DNA from: Diphasiastrum complanatum
Taxonomy: Eukaryota > Streptophyta > Lycopodiopsida > Lycopodiales > Lycopodiaceae
Direction: 5' to 3'
Assembly: GCA_029204225.1 (NCBI GenBank)
Contig: CM055099.1
Location: 45,559,193-45,623,192 of the forward strand
DNA length: 64,000 bases
The notes under the pieces were generated by a model. That model was not told the DNA's origin, did not search any database, and saw only the letters and a list, made by a program, of their open reading frames with translations. The first letter of the stretch is position 1, and every line of letters starts with the position of its first letter. This document shows positions 1-12,964 of the stretch, in pieces. The position numbers and the translations under genes are program-made.

Positions 1-1035
1 ATTCTCAGTCAAAACCGGATCTGTATGGCTTCACACGTGTGAAAAGGGTTCCTACAGTCCACAACAAGATCTGGACCAAAAATTTTGAGGATAGCTATCA
101 AATCCAACTCGCTACACAAAATTTGACTAGTTTCCAAAAAATTGCTAATTTTGGCTTTGATTTGGATTAACCCTATCAATTTCAACAAAACCTCTTGTAC
201 TAGGCTCTGATACCATGTGCAAAAATTACAAAAAGGATCAAGAGTGGATCCTAATCTGATCCTCAAGAGGGATTGGTTGTCAGATTACTTGGTCTATCAA
301 TCTACTTCAGATTAAGATCAATCTAGATCAATTCTAGACACAAAATCCTAACAAGAACAATCATTAGTTGAAGGTAACTATACTTTATGCTTTCACACAT
401 GTGAAACATTGTCTGAGTACGAAATCCAACCTGAAAATCAAGTACACATTGATAGAACCTCAAAACAATAAATGTAGACAAATGGAGAGAATCACTCAAA
501 TTTGCTCCCAAAACCAAGATTGGTGTCTCACAATGATTATGGCCAAATGTGGCTCTATATATACAATAAGTGGGAGCTCATGGTACTGATCATCCCTTTG
601 ATCCCACATGTGTGAAGGTGCTTTGTCATATGATGATTCATCATGCAAAACTGACACTTGGACAAAACCTTCTATTCTGAGCACTTTTGGTCCATTCTCT
701 TTCTATATGGAGATCTACTTGGAAATCTTCTAGAAGTCAAAATTTGCCTACTTCAGCCTATTCCACACATGTGAGCTGTCCTCTACACATGTGATATGAC
801 ACCTAACCAAAAGATGTGGCTCATGCAATCAATAGATTAATGCCATGTGTCATATGTCTAGAATACCAGTTTTTGGCCTTTTTAGTCACTAGAACTTGAA
901 CTAAATCATATGTACAACCTATATGATTATGGTACATGACAAGTAAACTATTTTCACACGTGGGAACAGGCTCCACACATGTGTAATCATCCTATATACA
1001 TGATTTCTGGCCTCTACCAAGCTTATTTTTGCATT
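1..1035 (-). mobile_element. Ty1/copia LTR retrotransposon, 5' LTR and primer-binding site (element runs off the left edge)
   Basis: On the minus strand the sequence TGGTATCAGAGC (complement of 204-215) is the classic plant copia primer-binding site matching initiator tRNA-Met. The LTR therefore begins at 216 (its minus-strand 3' end is CA) and extends upward; its far end is not certain but lies before the integrase fragment near 1040. A TATA-like stretch lies at about 555-565. The LTR and adjoining leader contain at least seven copies or near-copies of the palindrome TTCACACRTGTGAA (for example 30-43, 392-405, 603-616, 763-775, 953-965, 973-984). The internal domain would continue left of position 1. 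No intact gag reading frame is visible in 1-203. Confidence 0.6.
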
Positions 1036-1039
1036 TTTC

Positions 1040-1135
1040 ACAAATGCACCCAAACAGTCTTAGGTTCTTCAAAGAAGGCATGGAGCTTGTCCACACCTCG
1101 TGGGGTGTCTTGTCTGAGAGAGCTTTGGTCGATCA
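1040..1135 (-). pseudogene. Copia integrase fragment
   Basis: The minus-strand translation reads KTPHEVWT followed by a segment like SLKNLRLFGC, the conserved plant copia motif at the C-terminal side of the integrase core. The same block is found at about 39,950-40,020 on the plus strand (KTPHEVWTG / NLRVFGC). Only about 30 codons remain. It is adjacent to the LTR at 216-1035, but its position relative to the LTR shows the segment is rearranged. Confidence 0.6.
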
Positions 1136-1383
1136 TCTGTTCTGGATGTAAGATGCAGTGGAGATAGCTTCAGCCTAGAACCTCTTGAACAACGATGCAT
1201 GTGCTAGCAGCAGAACTAGATACTGTGGATTGACAGGTTGAGAGACAGATTGATGGTATCAACAAACACAAGAAACACAAGTGTGTTTTGTTTGACACCA
1301 ACATAATATTCTCGATGAACCAACAATAAAACCGCCAAAAGCAGTTATATTGAAGGAATTCCAAGACTGTGCCACCTAAGTTT

Positions 1384-1699
1384 AAGTTCTAGCAAGATAT
1401 CACCATCTAGAAAGTCTTCACCTTCAAAGAAGAGTCTATCTTCTCAGAAGTCATAGCCTCCACGATCGATTCTTGTTAAGAAAGCTAAGCGAAGATCCAA
1501 GACTAATCCTTTTGACAAAGAACAATCAGAAGAAGTCCAACATGATATGCCAGAGCATTTCAAACGCTATACTCTGGATGATGTGGTTATCATGTTACTA
1601 AAAGCACATCGCGAACCTGAAGAACAAGTGCCAGAATCAAAAGATGTTTACGGAAATCAAAATGGTAATCATCCCCTCCCCAAGGATCAACTTTATTAA
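1384..1699 (+). pseudogene. Unidentified Lys/Ser-rich reading frame with one stop
   Basis: One plus-strand frame is open from about 1384 to the stop at 1699 apart from a single TAG near 1458. It encodes a basic serine/lysine-rich stretch (SPSRKSSPSKKS, VKKAKRRSKTNPFDKEQ) followed by an acidic part (PEHFKRYTLDDVVIMLLKAH). The composition looks coding, and it may be a gag or spacer remnant of a retroelement, but no known domain was recognised. The ORF has no obvious start codon. Confidence 0.3.
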
Positions 1700-4160
1700 A
1701 TCTAGAGGAGGTTACGTTCATACATAGACTGACTGGTCTCGGGGCCACCAACACGTGCTGGGCATTGTGTCTGGCTCGCGCTGGTAGAGGGAGCTGAGAC
1801 CCGGTGACTAGATTCCTAGCGTTGGTTGAGCTACCCAAGTTTCTGTCTACCGGACTCCCCCTATAGTTTTGGTGTGATTTGGTGCGCCCCCTCCGTCCTG
1901 GAATATAGTGCTTTCTGGTAAAGCACTGGACTTGGTTTTTATTTTGCTAATAAAGCTTGGCAAGCCTGGCAGAATCAGTCTTGGCTCTCAGACATGGGTC
2001 TTGGGAGCCGTTTCGGTGGGCAGAATCAACTAGACTCCTGGACCTGGGTCCCAGAAGTTGACTAGGCCATGACTCAAGCTTCAGAGCTAGCTCAGGACTT
2101 GTGACTACTTGACTGGCTCACCACAGGCTGGAGGCTCAGTTCTTGACTTTCTAACTTGCTTTGGGACCTTAGGGAGCGTCACTCCTTAGAGTCTTACATG
2201 GCACACTGGGTGCACCCGAGTCAACTTTACAACAGTGGCCTCCTTCCCTTTCACACAAGGTGCTAGGTGGCATCCTACATGGCAAAATAATGCTGATTTG
2301 AAGTGGGACCATGTTCTCTAATCCAATGATATTCCTTTTCAAATTGTCCAAATCATATTTGAAGCCACTTTAAGTTCCCTCCCCTGTCCTTGATGGTAAC
2401 TAACGGGCCAGTGCCAAGGTGACACCTGTTCGAGGTGCTCGGGGCAACTAGGGATCTGTGATTTTTAGTCTTTTGTGGGGCCCACTTTCAGCGGGGCATG
2501 AGTGGCAGGGTCCCGGGTTTGCGCACACGCCGGGACCCAGTTTTTGTCGAGGCCCCAAGTTTTCTCAGTATTTTTGATTTAGGGACCAGGTTTATGACAA
2601 GTCCCGATTTTCTGGGGGCTCGCAAAGCCTTGAGGGTCCAGCAGCCGGCCATCATGCCCCAAATTTCTGACGAGCATGCGCATCACGCCGTGTTCGAGAC
2701 CCATTTTGGACGAGTACATTTCTCCCACACGCGCGTAGAAGAGATGTTTGATTGTGTCTCTATATATGTCTAAAGATATCGTCTTCGAGAAAGCTTATGG
2801 GACAAATAACTTTTTCAGCCACGTGGCCAGCAGCAGGGGCCCCTAGGGACACGTGGCGGATGGGCAACTGCACCGCCCATTATCCGAATCGTGTCTCCAA
2901 GAGACGAGGCTCCCCTGTGAAAATGATTAGCAATGTGGGGTCTAGTTGAAATGGACTCAGCCCCTTGTTTGTGAAAACACCCCTAATCTCAATGTTTCAC
3001 TCTTTTTTATGATACATCATTATTTATATTCCATGTCTGAGTGTAGCCATTTTTTTTATAGCTGTCATGAGCACTAAGCTATAGGAACATTCTCAACAAG
3101 TTGACATGTCATTTCAGAGTGAGTTTATTAAAGAAATTTTTTATTCTACTATTATAAATTGCAATGACCATTGACCCCTATTTTTTAACAATTTAAGGAC
3201 TCTTTAAATTTCAACAAACATTTGTAATAACAAGGTGATTGATACACCTCTAGAAGCTTTGCTTTTAGGGTAGGGCATTAAGATCGTTGAAAAGTAAAAA
3301 TACAAAGACTTCGTTCTTCTTTCAAATCTAATAAACCTCATTATGCTCAAACTCACCTATAGATCCACAATGCTTAAAGGCAATTTCTTGCACATCTAGG
3401 GGGTTTGGGCAATTTCTTGCACACCACTATGGGCTGCCCAAGCACGTTGGTGCTCACAAAAAAATCTTTATAGGCATCGCTAATTTACCCCCAGCTCATT
3501 TTTTGGACTACACCCAAATTTATGAATAAGCACACCAATGTTGGTGGGCACCAAATTTCACGCACACCGACAACCACACATAAAGGAGAATCAATTTTTT
3601 TTGTTTTGAAAGCACCTTCCTATTTGCTTATGGGATAATTTTTTTGGGTGCTCAAATGCCACATCATCCCTAACTTCTCAAAATCACAAATATTTAAAAA
3701 AAAACCTCGTGGCCAAAAATATGTCAAGCTCAAATCTTAACGTGCTACTAAGTTACGAGCCGAGGCCTAGCGTCTAGACCTTGGAACTACACCTGAGCTT
3801 TAACAAATCGTCACAATATTTGAATGCAATGTCCAGCAAAGGTAACAATAGTAGTGATAATATATACTAAGATGGAAGGAGTTGGTTGGGGTTGGCATTG
3901 CGAAGGGTGGTGGTTCCTTGCAGCCTTTGGAAACTGAAAAGCCCCCCAAAAGCTCCAACCTCACTCCCTCACTCACACATGTATATTAAATGCTATTAAA
4001 GGGAGGGGTTGGTACCGCTGCGCGTGGTCATGAACGCGAGTCAAACGCCATTTTGTGGACAAAAATGGCCACCTAGTGACCTCCATAGCTCGCCTTCTCT
4101 CGCAATTTCCATGCACAGAAAAATTACTTCTGACTTCTGAGAGAGAGCGAGGCTGCGAGG
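1700..4160. other. Intergenic repeat-derived DNA upstream of the kinase gene
   Basis: No convincing coding region. The 2390-2960 part is distinctly GC-richer than its surroundings and contains a hyphenated palindrome around 2507-2539 (GGGTCCCGGG ... CGCCGGGACCC), resembling LTR or old repeat sequence. 3000-4000 is AT-rich and featureless. Short ORFs here have no recognisable domains. Confidence 0.4.
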
Positions 4161-4204
<44 letters not shown>

Positions 4205-4210
4205 GCGAGG
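4161..4210. repeat. (GA)n microsatellite grading into (GAGC)n
   Basis: About 16 GA units followed by four GCGA/GAGC units. It lies about 540 bp upstream of the probable TATA box of the kinase gene. GAGA-type repeats are common near plant promoters, but a regulatory role is only inference. Confidence 0.9.
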
Positions 4211-4701
4211 GATGAATAATGGTGAGTCAATTGAGCACGAGAGTACTGGGATAGCAGTACATCATCCTTTGATGAGGAATTGTTGCTGTAAGATATGAGC
4301 AAGGATGGGCACGTCCTTTTGAAGCTTTTTTGCTGCAGTACAGAAGATTTTTTCCCTCCCTGTCCTGACTAGTATTATCAGTTTCAATCTTTGGGTGGGC
4401 ACTGGGCACTGACTGGGTTTTTGTGTCTTTCTGTTTGATGTACCAGTAACCACGTCTTCTTCTCTCTGGGAAAAGTGGAGTTTCAATCTTGAGCTGATAA
4501 ACTGAGTAGCTGCTGGTCTTTTATCAACGTGGGCAGTTTGCTACTATGAATTGTATCTCCTTCCTTTCTAGCTGCTGATATTCAACACTGTCGATAACCG
4601 TTGAAACCTCTGAGTTGCCCGGCTCATACAGCTGCTGCTTGCTTCAGTTGTGTGAGGCGACAGACAGCTACCGTTGCATTACAAAGCAACTGCTTCCGGG
4701 G

Positions 4702-4710
4702 CTATTTATA
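4702..4710 (+). promoter_or_regulatory. Candidate TATA box of the WAKL gene
   Basis: CTATTTATA lies about 390 bp upstream of the kinase start codon at 5094, in a locally appropriate context (pyrimidine-rich stretch and CACC just downstream). If used, transcription would start near 4735 and give a 5' leader of about 350 nt that includes several short upstream ATGs (for example near 4824 and 5017), unless an intron is spliced out of the leader. Confidence 0.4.
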
Positions 4711-5093
4711 GTTCACACATGCTTTCTTTCACCGTAGAAAGCTGAAGGTTATTCATTTGAAGTCAAGAATAGATTGATTCAAGTGAAGCTCGTTCAAGCA
4801 AGGCTTGTGGAAGCTGTTGGTTTGATGCATAGGAAGAGCGTGATCAAGCATAACGTCCACCACTGATTTGGAAGGCAAATGCAGATCTTCAGCAAATAGA
4901 TGTTCAGAGGAAGGTACAAAAAAAGTCATGAAGTGGAGAGCTTGTTAACCAGCCGAATAGAGGGAAAATCGCGAACCCGTAGTCTTCTTTCTAGATAGCT
5001 TTCTAACAGAGATAACATGCATGCATCAGCTCTGAAGGGAAAAAGTGGGATGAACACTACGAGAAAAATCTCCTAGAGTAGCAAGCAGGAGCT

Positions 5094-8000
5094 ATGCATA
5101 CATCTTGCGACTTCCTTTATTTTTACCTGTTCGTGTCTGGGTTGATGACTATATTGGCAAATCTGATGGTTTGTGAGAGTGCCTACCCTCAGACATGCCA
5201 TGAGAGCTGCGGTTCTATTGAAATTCCTTTCCCTTTTGGCGTCAGTTCTGACTGTGGTCTCCCAGGCTTCACACTCATCTGCAGCAACGATAGCACTCTT
5301 TTCTTCCCGGTTGAATCTAATCTGTACAAAGTGCTTGGTTTGAAGTCAAACACCATCATCCTAGATCCACTTCTCTCTGCTCAATGCGACAAACCTAACC
5401 TACCAGTTTTCACTTCCATCAATAGGACTTTGTATGCAGTTACCAGGAGCAATTATCTCATGCTTTATTCGTGCAGAAACCTTACAGGTTGTCCTCAGAA
5501 TTGTTCCTTCAGTGGATACGAGCTTCCTTTCTGTAAATTTCCTGCCTGCTGCTATGATCTGAGGTATTCAAATCTGAGCTTAGTCAATATTAATCTCTTC
5601 AATGCGGGCTGCTCTACTTTCATGAGTTGGGTTGCCAATTGGAAGCTGGGTGACTCTCAGCCTTTGCTGCTATATTTGCAAGCCCAGTATGGATTTGAGT
5701 TGGAGTGGGGCATTCCTGGAGATTGTCCCAATTCTGCTTGTGCCACTCATGCAAACTGTTCCAGTGGAGACGCGGTTGCAGGATTCACGTGTCACTGTAA
5801 TCCGGGTTTTGCAGGTGATGGATATAAGCACGGATATGGATGCCAACCAGGTATAGTATTTTTTGCATTCTGCAAATAGTTAGCTTTTGATTGGAAGCAT
5901 TTATGTTTACTTCACTGTTTTCCGGCCTGCTTCACAAGATGATCTGTTTTGAATTGTTGAAACTGTCTTTGCATTGTGGGGTTTTGAGTTGCAATTGCTT
6001 TTCTGACCCCTATCCTCTGTTGTTCTCTCAGAGTCCATTCATTTGTTTTATACCAGAAATTTGTCTTCATCCATGTTCTTTAAATTAAAGTTGTATCTTT
6101 GGTGGAAAACTGGGTATCTGATATGTTTTCCAAATTCGGACTAGAAAAAAACCATGAAAGTCAAATTGAGTTTTCTTGTGTCAAAGATTGAGTTTATTTG
6201 GTCGAAGGGGGTGCTTATGGGTCAGACACATTTGTAGCTTTTATCTTTTGATGTCCCTTTTTCCAGCTTGCTTCCGAAAAAAATAATGTGTCAGTCTTTG
6301 GTAGATCAGAAAAAAAATATCAGGCCCCTGAGAGGTGCAAATTAGCGCCTTATTTTGTGTATTCATTACTTCGCGTGATTTCATCATATGAATCTTGGTA
6401 TACTTCTAATAAGAACTCAGTCTTCTAAATTTTATGCAAGAAATCCAAGATTCTAAATTTACGTTTACTCATTTGTCTGAACCTGTTTATTTCTAGAAGC
6501 TATTCATTGAATACTGTTGCAGGTCTTCTCACCTATATATTTAACTAAATAGCAGTTACAAAAAAGGGCCAATCCTCTAGTGCAACATAGCACCACTATC
6601 CATTTGAACAAGTTATAATATTTCATATCATAGATGTGGGTATAAGGCTAGTTTATTCATTCAAGTTTGAATTTGCATTTAATGCTGCCAAGATTCTTCA
6701 AAGTATATTGATAGTTGCTGCTTTTGATGCAATTTCAACTCTTAAGAATGTGTGATTATTTGATAATTTGTACTTTCACAATCCAGGTTGAAATGACAAA
6801 TCTGCTACATTTCACTTGTCCTAGCCCTTATCATGATTTTGAGCTGACATTTCCTTTATTGCAATTATCTAGTTTCTGCAACGTTTTTTTGGTGACAGTT
6901 ATTGCAGCTGCTTGCAATGAGACAGTTACTAGCAATTGCATTTGCCCCAGTGGGAAACTGGCTGTAAAAGATGGCTGCCCAATTCAGCACAGCAAATTAC
7001 GTATGATTGCTGGTAAGTTTTGCAGTTTGAGTTTTGCTTTGGCAGGAGGGCTCTGTGGTTAAAATGAATTTCTGCTATGTTCATGGTATTTGACTTATTG
7101 TACTCTCTCAAGACATCTCTCCATTGTTCTGTTGCATCCAGTTTGATTTTAGTTCGAGAATATTGTTGAGTTTTGCACTTGTGCTTTTTAGGGACAGAAT
7201 TTGTCAAGTTACTCATGACAAACCATTTTCTGGCAGGGATACTTGCAGGAGGAATAGGTCTAATAATCCTTCTTCTGGTGCTTTCATTCATTGGAAGAAT
7301 AATATGTGGCCAGAAACCTGGCAAAAGATGTAAAAGCGACATGAAGCAGCTTGCGCTTCTTTTGTCTTTCAATAATGCCTTGGACTCTACTACTATCTTC
7401 ACATACAAGGAACTTGAACGAGCAACAAAAGGTTTCTCTGAAAGTGAAATGGTTGGCCATGGTGGCTATGGAACAGTCTATGGTGGGAAGCTTCATGATG
7501 GTAGATGTGTAGCAATCAAGAAGATCACACAGTGCAGCACAGAGGGAATACAGCAGCTAATAAATGAAGTTAAAGTCCTCTCGACTGTCAATCACCCAAA
7601 TTTAGTGAAGCTATTGGGCTGCTGTCTTGATGTGCAGCAGCCATTTTTGGTTTATGAATTTGTTTCTAATGGTACATTGGGAGAGCATCTTCAGCAAGAG
7701 AGAGGTGCTGGGTTGGATTGGTTCACACGTTTAAACATTGTGGCTGAAACTGCTCGAGCCCTGGCATATCTGCACTTCACTGTCTATCCTCCAATATATC
7801 ATCGAGACATCAAGTCAAGCAACATTTTGTTGGATCAAAACTGGAACACGAAAGTGGCTGATTTTGGTTTGTCAAGACCAGTTCTGTCTGATGAATCTCA
7901 TCTTTCAACACTACCTCAAGGAACACTTGGTTACATGGACCCACAATATCACCAGAATTTCCACTTATCTGATAAAAGTGACGTATATAGTTTCGGGGTT

Positions 8001-8351
8001 GTTCTTGCAGAGATTATTACTGGTAAGAAGGTTGTGGATTTCAACAGAGGAAAAGGTGAGGTCAATCTAGCAACTCTTGCTGTTTCAAAGATTGCTGATG
8101 GCCATCTAGATGAAATAATTGATCCCCTGCTTGAGACCAATATAAATCCTGCCATAAGGGCCACGATACACAGAGTTGCTGAATTAGCTTTCAGATGTCT
8201 GTCATTCGAAAGAGATGCACGGCCACCCATGACAGAGGTTCTGCAAGAACTAGAGCAAATCCAGAATGAGGGCATTTCCCCAGTATTTCACTCGAAAAGA
8301 AGCACTTCTTCTCAAAGGAATTTGAGTCGGACAAGTTCTGAAGCTGGCTAA
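5094..8351 (+). CDS. WAKL14: Wall-associated receptor kinase-like protein, WAKL14 type (3 exons)
   Basis: Exons are 5094-5850, 6908-7012 and 7237-8351, all with GT-AG introns in phase 1, giving 658 residues. Exon 1 encodes a signal peptide (about 1-29), a GUB_WAK_bind galacturonan-binding region (CGSIEIPFPFG), many paired cysteines and an EGF-like segment ending CHCNPGFAGDGY. Exon 2 adds a short Cys-rich piece. Exon 3 carries one membrane segment (about 289-312) and a Ser/Thr kinase domain: glycine loop GHGGYGTVYGG (about 360), VAIKK lysine, HRDIKSSNILLD (about 475), DFGLSRP (about 495) and GTLGYMDPQYH. The catalytic HRD and DFG residues are intact, so the kinase should be active. The segment VVDFNRGKGEVNLATLAVSKI and the kinase tail resemble Arabidopsis WAKL14. 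Expected role: plasma-membrane receptor sensing cell-wall pectin. ORF closes with TAA and no break is seen; assignment to WAKL14 rather than a sister WAKL is from remembered family sequence. Confidence 0.93.
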
Positions 8352-10022
8352 ATTTTATTAAGACTTTTTATACCTCCCTTTTGGATCAAACAGTGTCTTT
8401 GATGAAGCTTTACCGGATATGCCAGCTTGCACCAATACTTCCTTTTATCTCAAATTTTCACAAGTTGGTAAATGTCTGCTACATGAAGTCCTTCCCTGAA
8501 CTCAGTAGGCAGTCTATCTCCCGATTCTTGTTTAGTATAAATTTTATCTATATGGAAGGCCCTTGCTTATACGGAAGGAATCATGATCTTCAAGGGTTGA
8601 GGCTCATTTTCAAGATCATGATTACAGACAAGTAATATTTCTTGTGAAGGCTACTACATACTTTCATGTATTAATCTGAATGATGATACACTTGATCCTT
8701 GTCAAGTTTAAATTATAGGACTTGGTTTAACACGGCCATCCTACATGCACGACAATGCAGTTACATAATCAATATCCTTCTGAAGCTGAGCTTTGAATCT
8801 TTCTGCCTCATATAAGTACTTGAATTCAGTAAGTTCAGAATTACTTCTCACAGTGAAGTTCTTTTGCTTTTTCCTTGAGGGTAGCATCATCATTCAAGCT
8901 TGCTTGTGCCCTTTAGATTTTCCAGTGATTATAAACCTGTGACTAAGTCAATGCCTCAGTAAATTCTGCCGAGTAAATCAGGAGTATAACAGGATCTGAT
9001 GGCTTAGCCTTGGCATAATTCCTGAGTGGAAAACATGAAAGGAGCTAGAATGGTTGTTTATATACTTTGTGCCTTTCTCTGCTACAACATAATGTGCCTT
9101 GGCTTGAAGTTTCATCTGCCTATGGGAGTTTTAGTGCCAAAAATGGTCCGACTGCCAGAACTAATTTGTAATAAGCACGTCAGACGTGATGCAAGATTGC
9201 TGTAAGAGAATATGAAACCACTTTCACCAGGAAACAATTGTTTATTAGCTTTTCTAGAATTTGTAAATGATTGTAATAATTGCACAAGAATATGGTGTTC
9301 AATCATAGGAAGAGCTACTCTTAAGGTTTTGTAGGAAAGATTGGTTTCTAGGAAGTAAAGAAATTGCACCGACACTCCACAATCATAGCTCTCCAAGGGT
9401 TTCACATGTAGCTTATTTGATGGTGATGTGTGCACGTGGCATTGATATAAATTTTGAAAAGGCAAGCCATTGGCAAATTGAGATATAGGGACAAGGACCC
9501 TGTCTTGGCAAGTGCACTCAACTTTTTTTTGGAGGTGGTAGATGATTTTTTTTTTACATTCTAATTTTCCAAAATTACCCTAATCCACAACAAAATTCTC
9601 CGGGCATTTTGATGCAATTTGACAAATTTTGGGTAGGAAATTTTGGTCTTTTGATAATTTTGAGTCTCTGGTTACAGACGACCAGTGAAAATGTGAGTGT
9701 GAAACTTTTGGATTTTGACATAACTTCCAAAGGGCATACATATTGTCATTTTGAGGCCATAAAAATTGTCATAAACAATATTTTAGACACTATATAGTTT
9801 ATGCTTTGAGAAAATAGATCTAATCAACAACCCGCATGCATAGATATCTACCATAGAATCAGGAATTATACAAATTATCACAAACATGGTGCATTACCAA
9901 ATGTAAATGAACATCTTGCATGATATGGTTGTACAGATAATAAAGGGCTTGCAGATGGAAGCTTTTATTATTATTACAAAATTATGATTCTTGTTTCTAA
10001 ATTAGCTGATCAATGTATATGT
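8352..10022. other. 3' flank of WAKL and AT-rich intergenic DNA
   Basis: The first few hundred bases are probably 3' UTR. A 117-codon minus-strand ORF at 9112-9465 has no recognised domain and no sign of splicing or codon bias, and is probably chance. Nothing else recognisable. Confidence 0.4.
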
Positions 10023-11136
10023 TGTTGGATTTACTCCTCCTACTCTCCTAAATCCCAATTTTAATTTGCCTTCATTCATGTTCCATTTTTTTCTAACGTT
10101 GTCACGCAATCTACATTTTTACACGCAAATTCGCACAAACGAAGAAAAGGCGAACGAATCGCGATATTGTGTTCTTACACAGGTCATGGTGACAGGCGAA
10201 AAGGGGACACTACCTTACTGAATGTCAAAGGTGCCTTAACAAATAAGGCACCCTGTAAATCTTATCCTAAGGTCATTCGTAAGAGTGACGCACTTTTGCG
10301 TCATCACCAACGTTCACTTCGGTACTGGCTGACGTCGCACCCTTTTCACCTTCACCCCATGCAGTTGCGCTAACAGATTGGACAACGATTGCAGCCACTC
10401 ACGATCTCCTACAAACAACACATCCACTCTGTACTTTCGCATCTGCACACCCGTAATATTATGTATATATATTGGATACCATCTGCGTATTCGATGATTA
10501 TGATCAGATGATCAAGTGAGTTAAGAAGAGTCTAAGAGAAGAGGTTTCATTCCTCATTACAAACAGAAATAAGTTTCGTAGGGCACGTGGTTTTGTCCGC
10601 TATTGTATTGTGCTCTACTGTATTATTAACTTGTATACATGATATATTTAATCTGATACAGCTCTTTGTTCTGCATTCAGATCTGTGTTAATATTGTTAT
10701 GCTTGTTTTTCATTTTGTCTGATCTTTCTAGCTGCTCTTTCTGGTAATAGGCGATCAACTTTTAGTTTTGTCTTTCGCGAACAATTCGCGACTAATTATC
10801 AGTCGAGCACAGTCTAGCTCTTCGCGAATCATTCGCGATAGATAATTTGTCTTGCAATTCGCGACAAATTATTCATCTAGCGCTTCATCCATTTAAATGT
10901 TTGGCTACATAATCTAGAATGACTGTGATTTCTATCACTAAAGTTTTGTTCATTCTGATTGGCGTAGTCATGCTTAGGGAGAGAGTCATTTAACTCATTC
11001 CGCTGCGCACGAAGATTTTTTGTTCAAGTTCGCTTTTCATTCGTTTCTTGTTCGAGTTCGTTTCTCGTTCGTTTCTTGTTCGAATTCGTTTCTCGTTCAT
11101 GTTCATCATTTATTCGTTCCTCCTTCTCTCCCAACA
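10023..11136 (+). mobile_element. Copia family 1, 5' LTR (TGTTGG...CCAACA)
   Basis: A 1114-bp LTR that starts TGTTGGATTTACTCC and ends CCAACA, immediately followed by the primer-binding site TGGTATCAGAGC at 11137-11148. The same LTR family begins the 3' LTR at 41,665, ends the LTR at 32,256 and, more distantly, the LTR at 48,802. Its right half is rich in TTCGCGA-type motifs (10,770-10,870) and TTCGTTTCTCGTTCG repeats (11,030-11,100), probably promoter/R-region sequence. Confidence 0.85.
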
Positions 11137-11262
11137 TGGTATCAGAGCAATCTTTATAGCTCGATTAGCTCCCACAGTACAAGACTCTACTAGCTGATAG
11201 AGTAATTGTTTCATACTTAAGTCACTGATAGTTTCTCCTATCACTTAGACTAATTCTTCCAC

Positions 11263-11750
11263 ATGGATTCCCAAGGGAAAGCCACTCCTCTCATGGACAA
11301 GCTTGATGGAGCCAATTACCATCTGTGGAAATTTAAGACGAAGACTGTACTAATGGCAAAAGAATTGTACGACGTTGTTACAGGTGCAGAAGGGAAACCC
11401 GAAGCGGATGACACGGCAATCGCCAGATGGAAACTGAAGGATGGAAAAGCTTTTGCACTGATCATCCTCAATATCACGGATACACAGATCGGCCATGTAT
11501 CTGAGGCTCAGACATCGAAAGAAGTCTGGGACATCTTGAGCACACTATATGAAGTGCGAGATATAGCTTCCAAGCTACATCTCAGGAAGAAATTCTACTC
11601 CCTCAAGATGATGAGTGGTGATTCTTTGTAGAATCACATTAATCAATTCAAGAACTTGCTAAGACAAATGGCCGTTGTCGGATCTATCATAGATGATCAA
11701 GACGTAGTGATGCAACTAGCTACAAGCTTGCCAAGTTCTTACGACAGCGA
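11263..11750 (+). pseudogene. Copia family 1 gag (UBN2-type), interrupted
   Basis: Starts ATG at 11263 (MDSQGKATPLMDKLDGANYH), the usual copia gag N-terminus with a WKFKTKTVLM segment and IGHVSEAQTSKEVWDIL. A TAG at 11629-11631 sits where the homologous gag at 32,411 has CAG, so the frame is broken by a C-to-T change, but homology continues to about 11,750 (LPSSYDS) where a gypsy fragment takes over. Truncated and non-functional. Confidence 0.85.
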
Positions 11751-12964
11751 CATTTTGTGCTTCAGGTGAGTCCATTACTACAAAAGTAATGACAAATTGT
11801 ACTCCAACAATTTTGACAGGTATGTCTTCAACAATTCCTCGCGGACGATGAACTGTCATTTTGATCGTCTAGTTTAATGGCAAAAGTCGCAGCCTTAATT
11901 CTTGTGAGGCCCCATTTTGCACATAGCTTTGTTGAAATTAGGTTAACTCCCGAACCTCCATCTATCACGGCTGCTGTATCGGCAAGGTGATGTTTTTTTT
12001 GCTCACTTTCCCAAGTGGCTCTGACATGGAGTTACTTCATAAGATTCTTCTAATCCAGCACAAAAAGTGGTCCTTGATAGACTTCTGGTTTAGTTTGAGA
12101 TAACTTTTATACTAATGCTTCTTTTGCGCTTGGCACCAACTTCAAGAACTCATCCAACGCAATATTGATCTTACTAGACAAAATATTCATGAGTAACTCT
12201 GTTTGTGGCGCTTCCAGTTTAGTCATCTTGAAGGGTTTTTCATGATGAGGAAACAATATTCATATTCGTTCGTGGATTATTCAGTGGCTGCATAGGTGAA
12301 GAGTGGACTTCGGCTACAGCTTTAGCGGCTTCAAGCTCCTCTTCTTCTTGCAAAGTTTAATCCACTATCTCATATCCTGATATCTCCTCTTTTTGGCATG
12401 GAGATTTGGATAGACTCCAGATGCCATTGATATAGCAGGCACTAGATTTGCTACCGGTTCTTTCTGCTTATGTGCTCTAGTAACCACCATCAAGGGTATA
12501 CTTGGTTCAAGTTGAATTGCTGGTCTTTTGATTGTTATCAAATTGACAGGAGTTGTGGCCGGTGGCAGCTTCGGTCTTGCTGGACACTCCTTGTAGCAAT
12601 GCCCATAAACACAATCACGACAAAATGGTACAAATTTGTCTTTGTTTGGACATTCTGCAACTCTGTGATTTTCTCCACATGCAAAGCATCCAAGTGACAC
12701 TCTGGTCCAATTTCTAGATGCTTGTTGTTGTGTGACAACATAAATAGCATACTATTCTAAAGGTCCGCTCTCATTACTGTAATTCCATTGCTCGTTGCCT
12801 CTATAAAGTTCTGGTTCCATCAAATTAGCAGGAGGAGCCAGTTGTGTTGGTGGGGATGGTAAAGCTAGTCTCTCCGGATACCCAAGAACCCATTCAAAAA
12901 TTGGAGAGAACCAATTTGAAATTGAATTTGAACCAATTTTGGTGGGAGACCCAACTTTATTCAC
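11751..12964 (-). mobile_element. Gypsy fragment: zinc-knuckle and retropepsin region
   Basis: Minus-strand ORF 12365-12700 carries two CCHC-like knuckles (CFACGENHRVAEC and CRDCVYGHCYKEC). Further along the element (11,930-12,000) a frame reads AAVIDGGSGVNLIST, the retropepsin active-site motif, followed by frameshifted sequence. The same arrangement occurs in the gypsy element at 22.7-30.1 kb (AVLDGGSGVNIIST), so this is a fragment of a related family. It lies inside the copia family 1 gag, in the opposite orientation. No LTR is visible at either end. Confidence 0.75.

Noticed and set aside
2498-2773. 91-codon ORF in GC-rich DNA
   Set aside because: No recognisable domain; the sequence holds palindromes typical of repeats and the ORF is not supported by splice or promoter signals.
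9112-9465. 117-codon minus-strand ORF downstream of the WAKL gene
   Set aside because: No domain, membrane segment or splice context; consistent with chance in the 3' flank.
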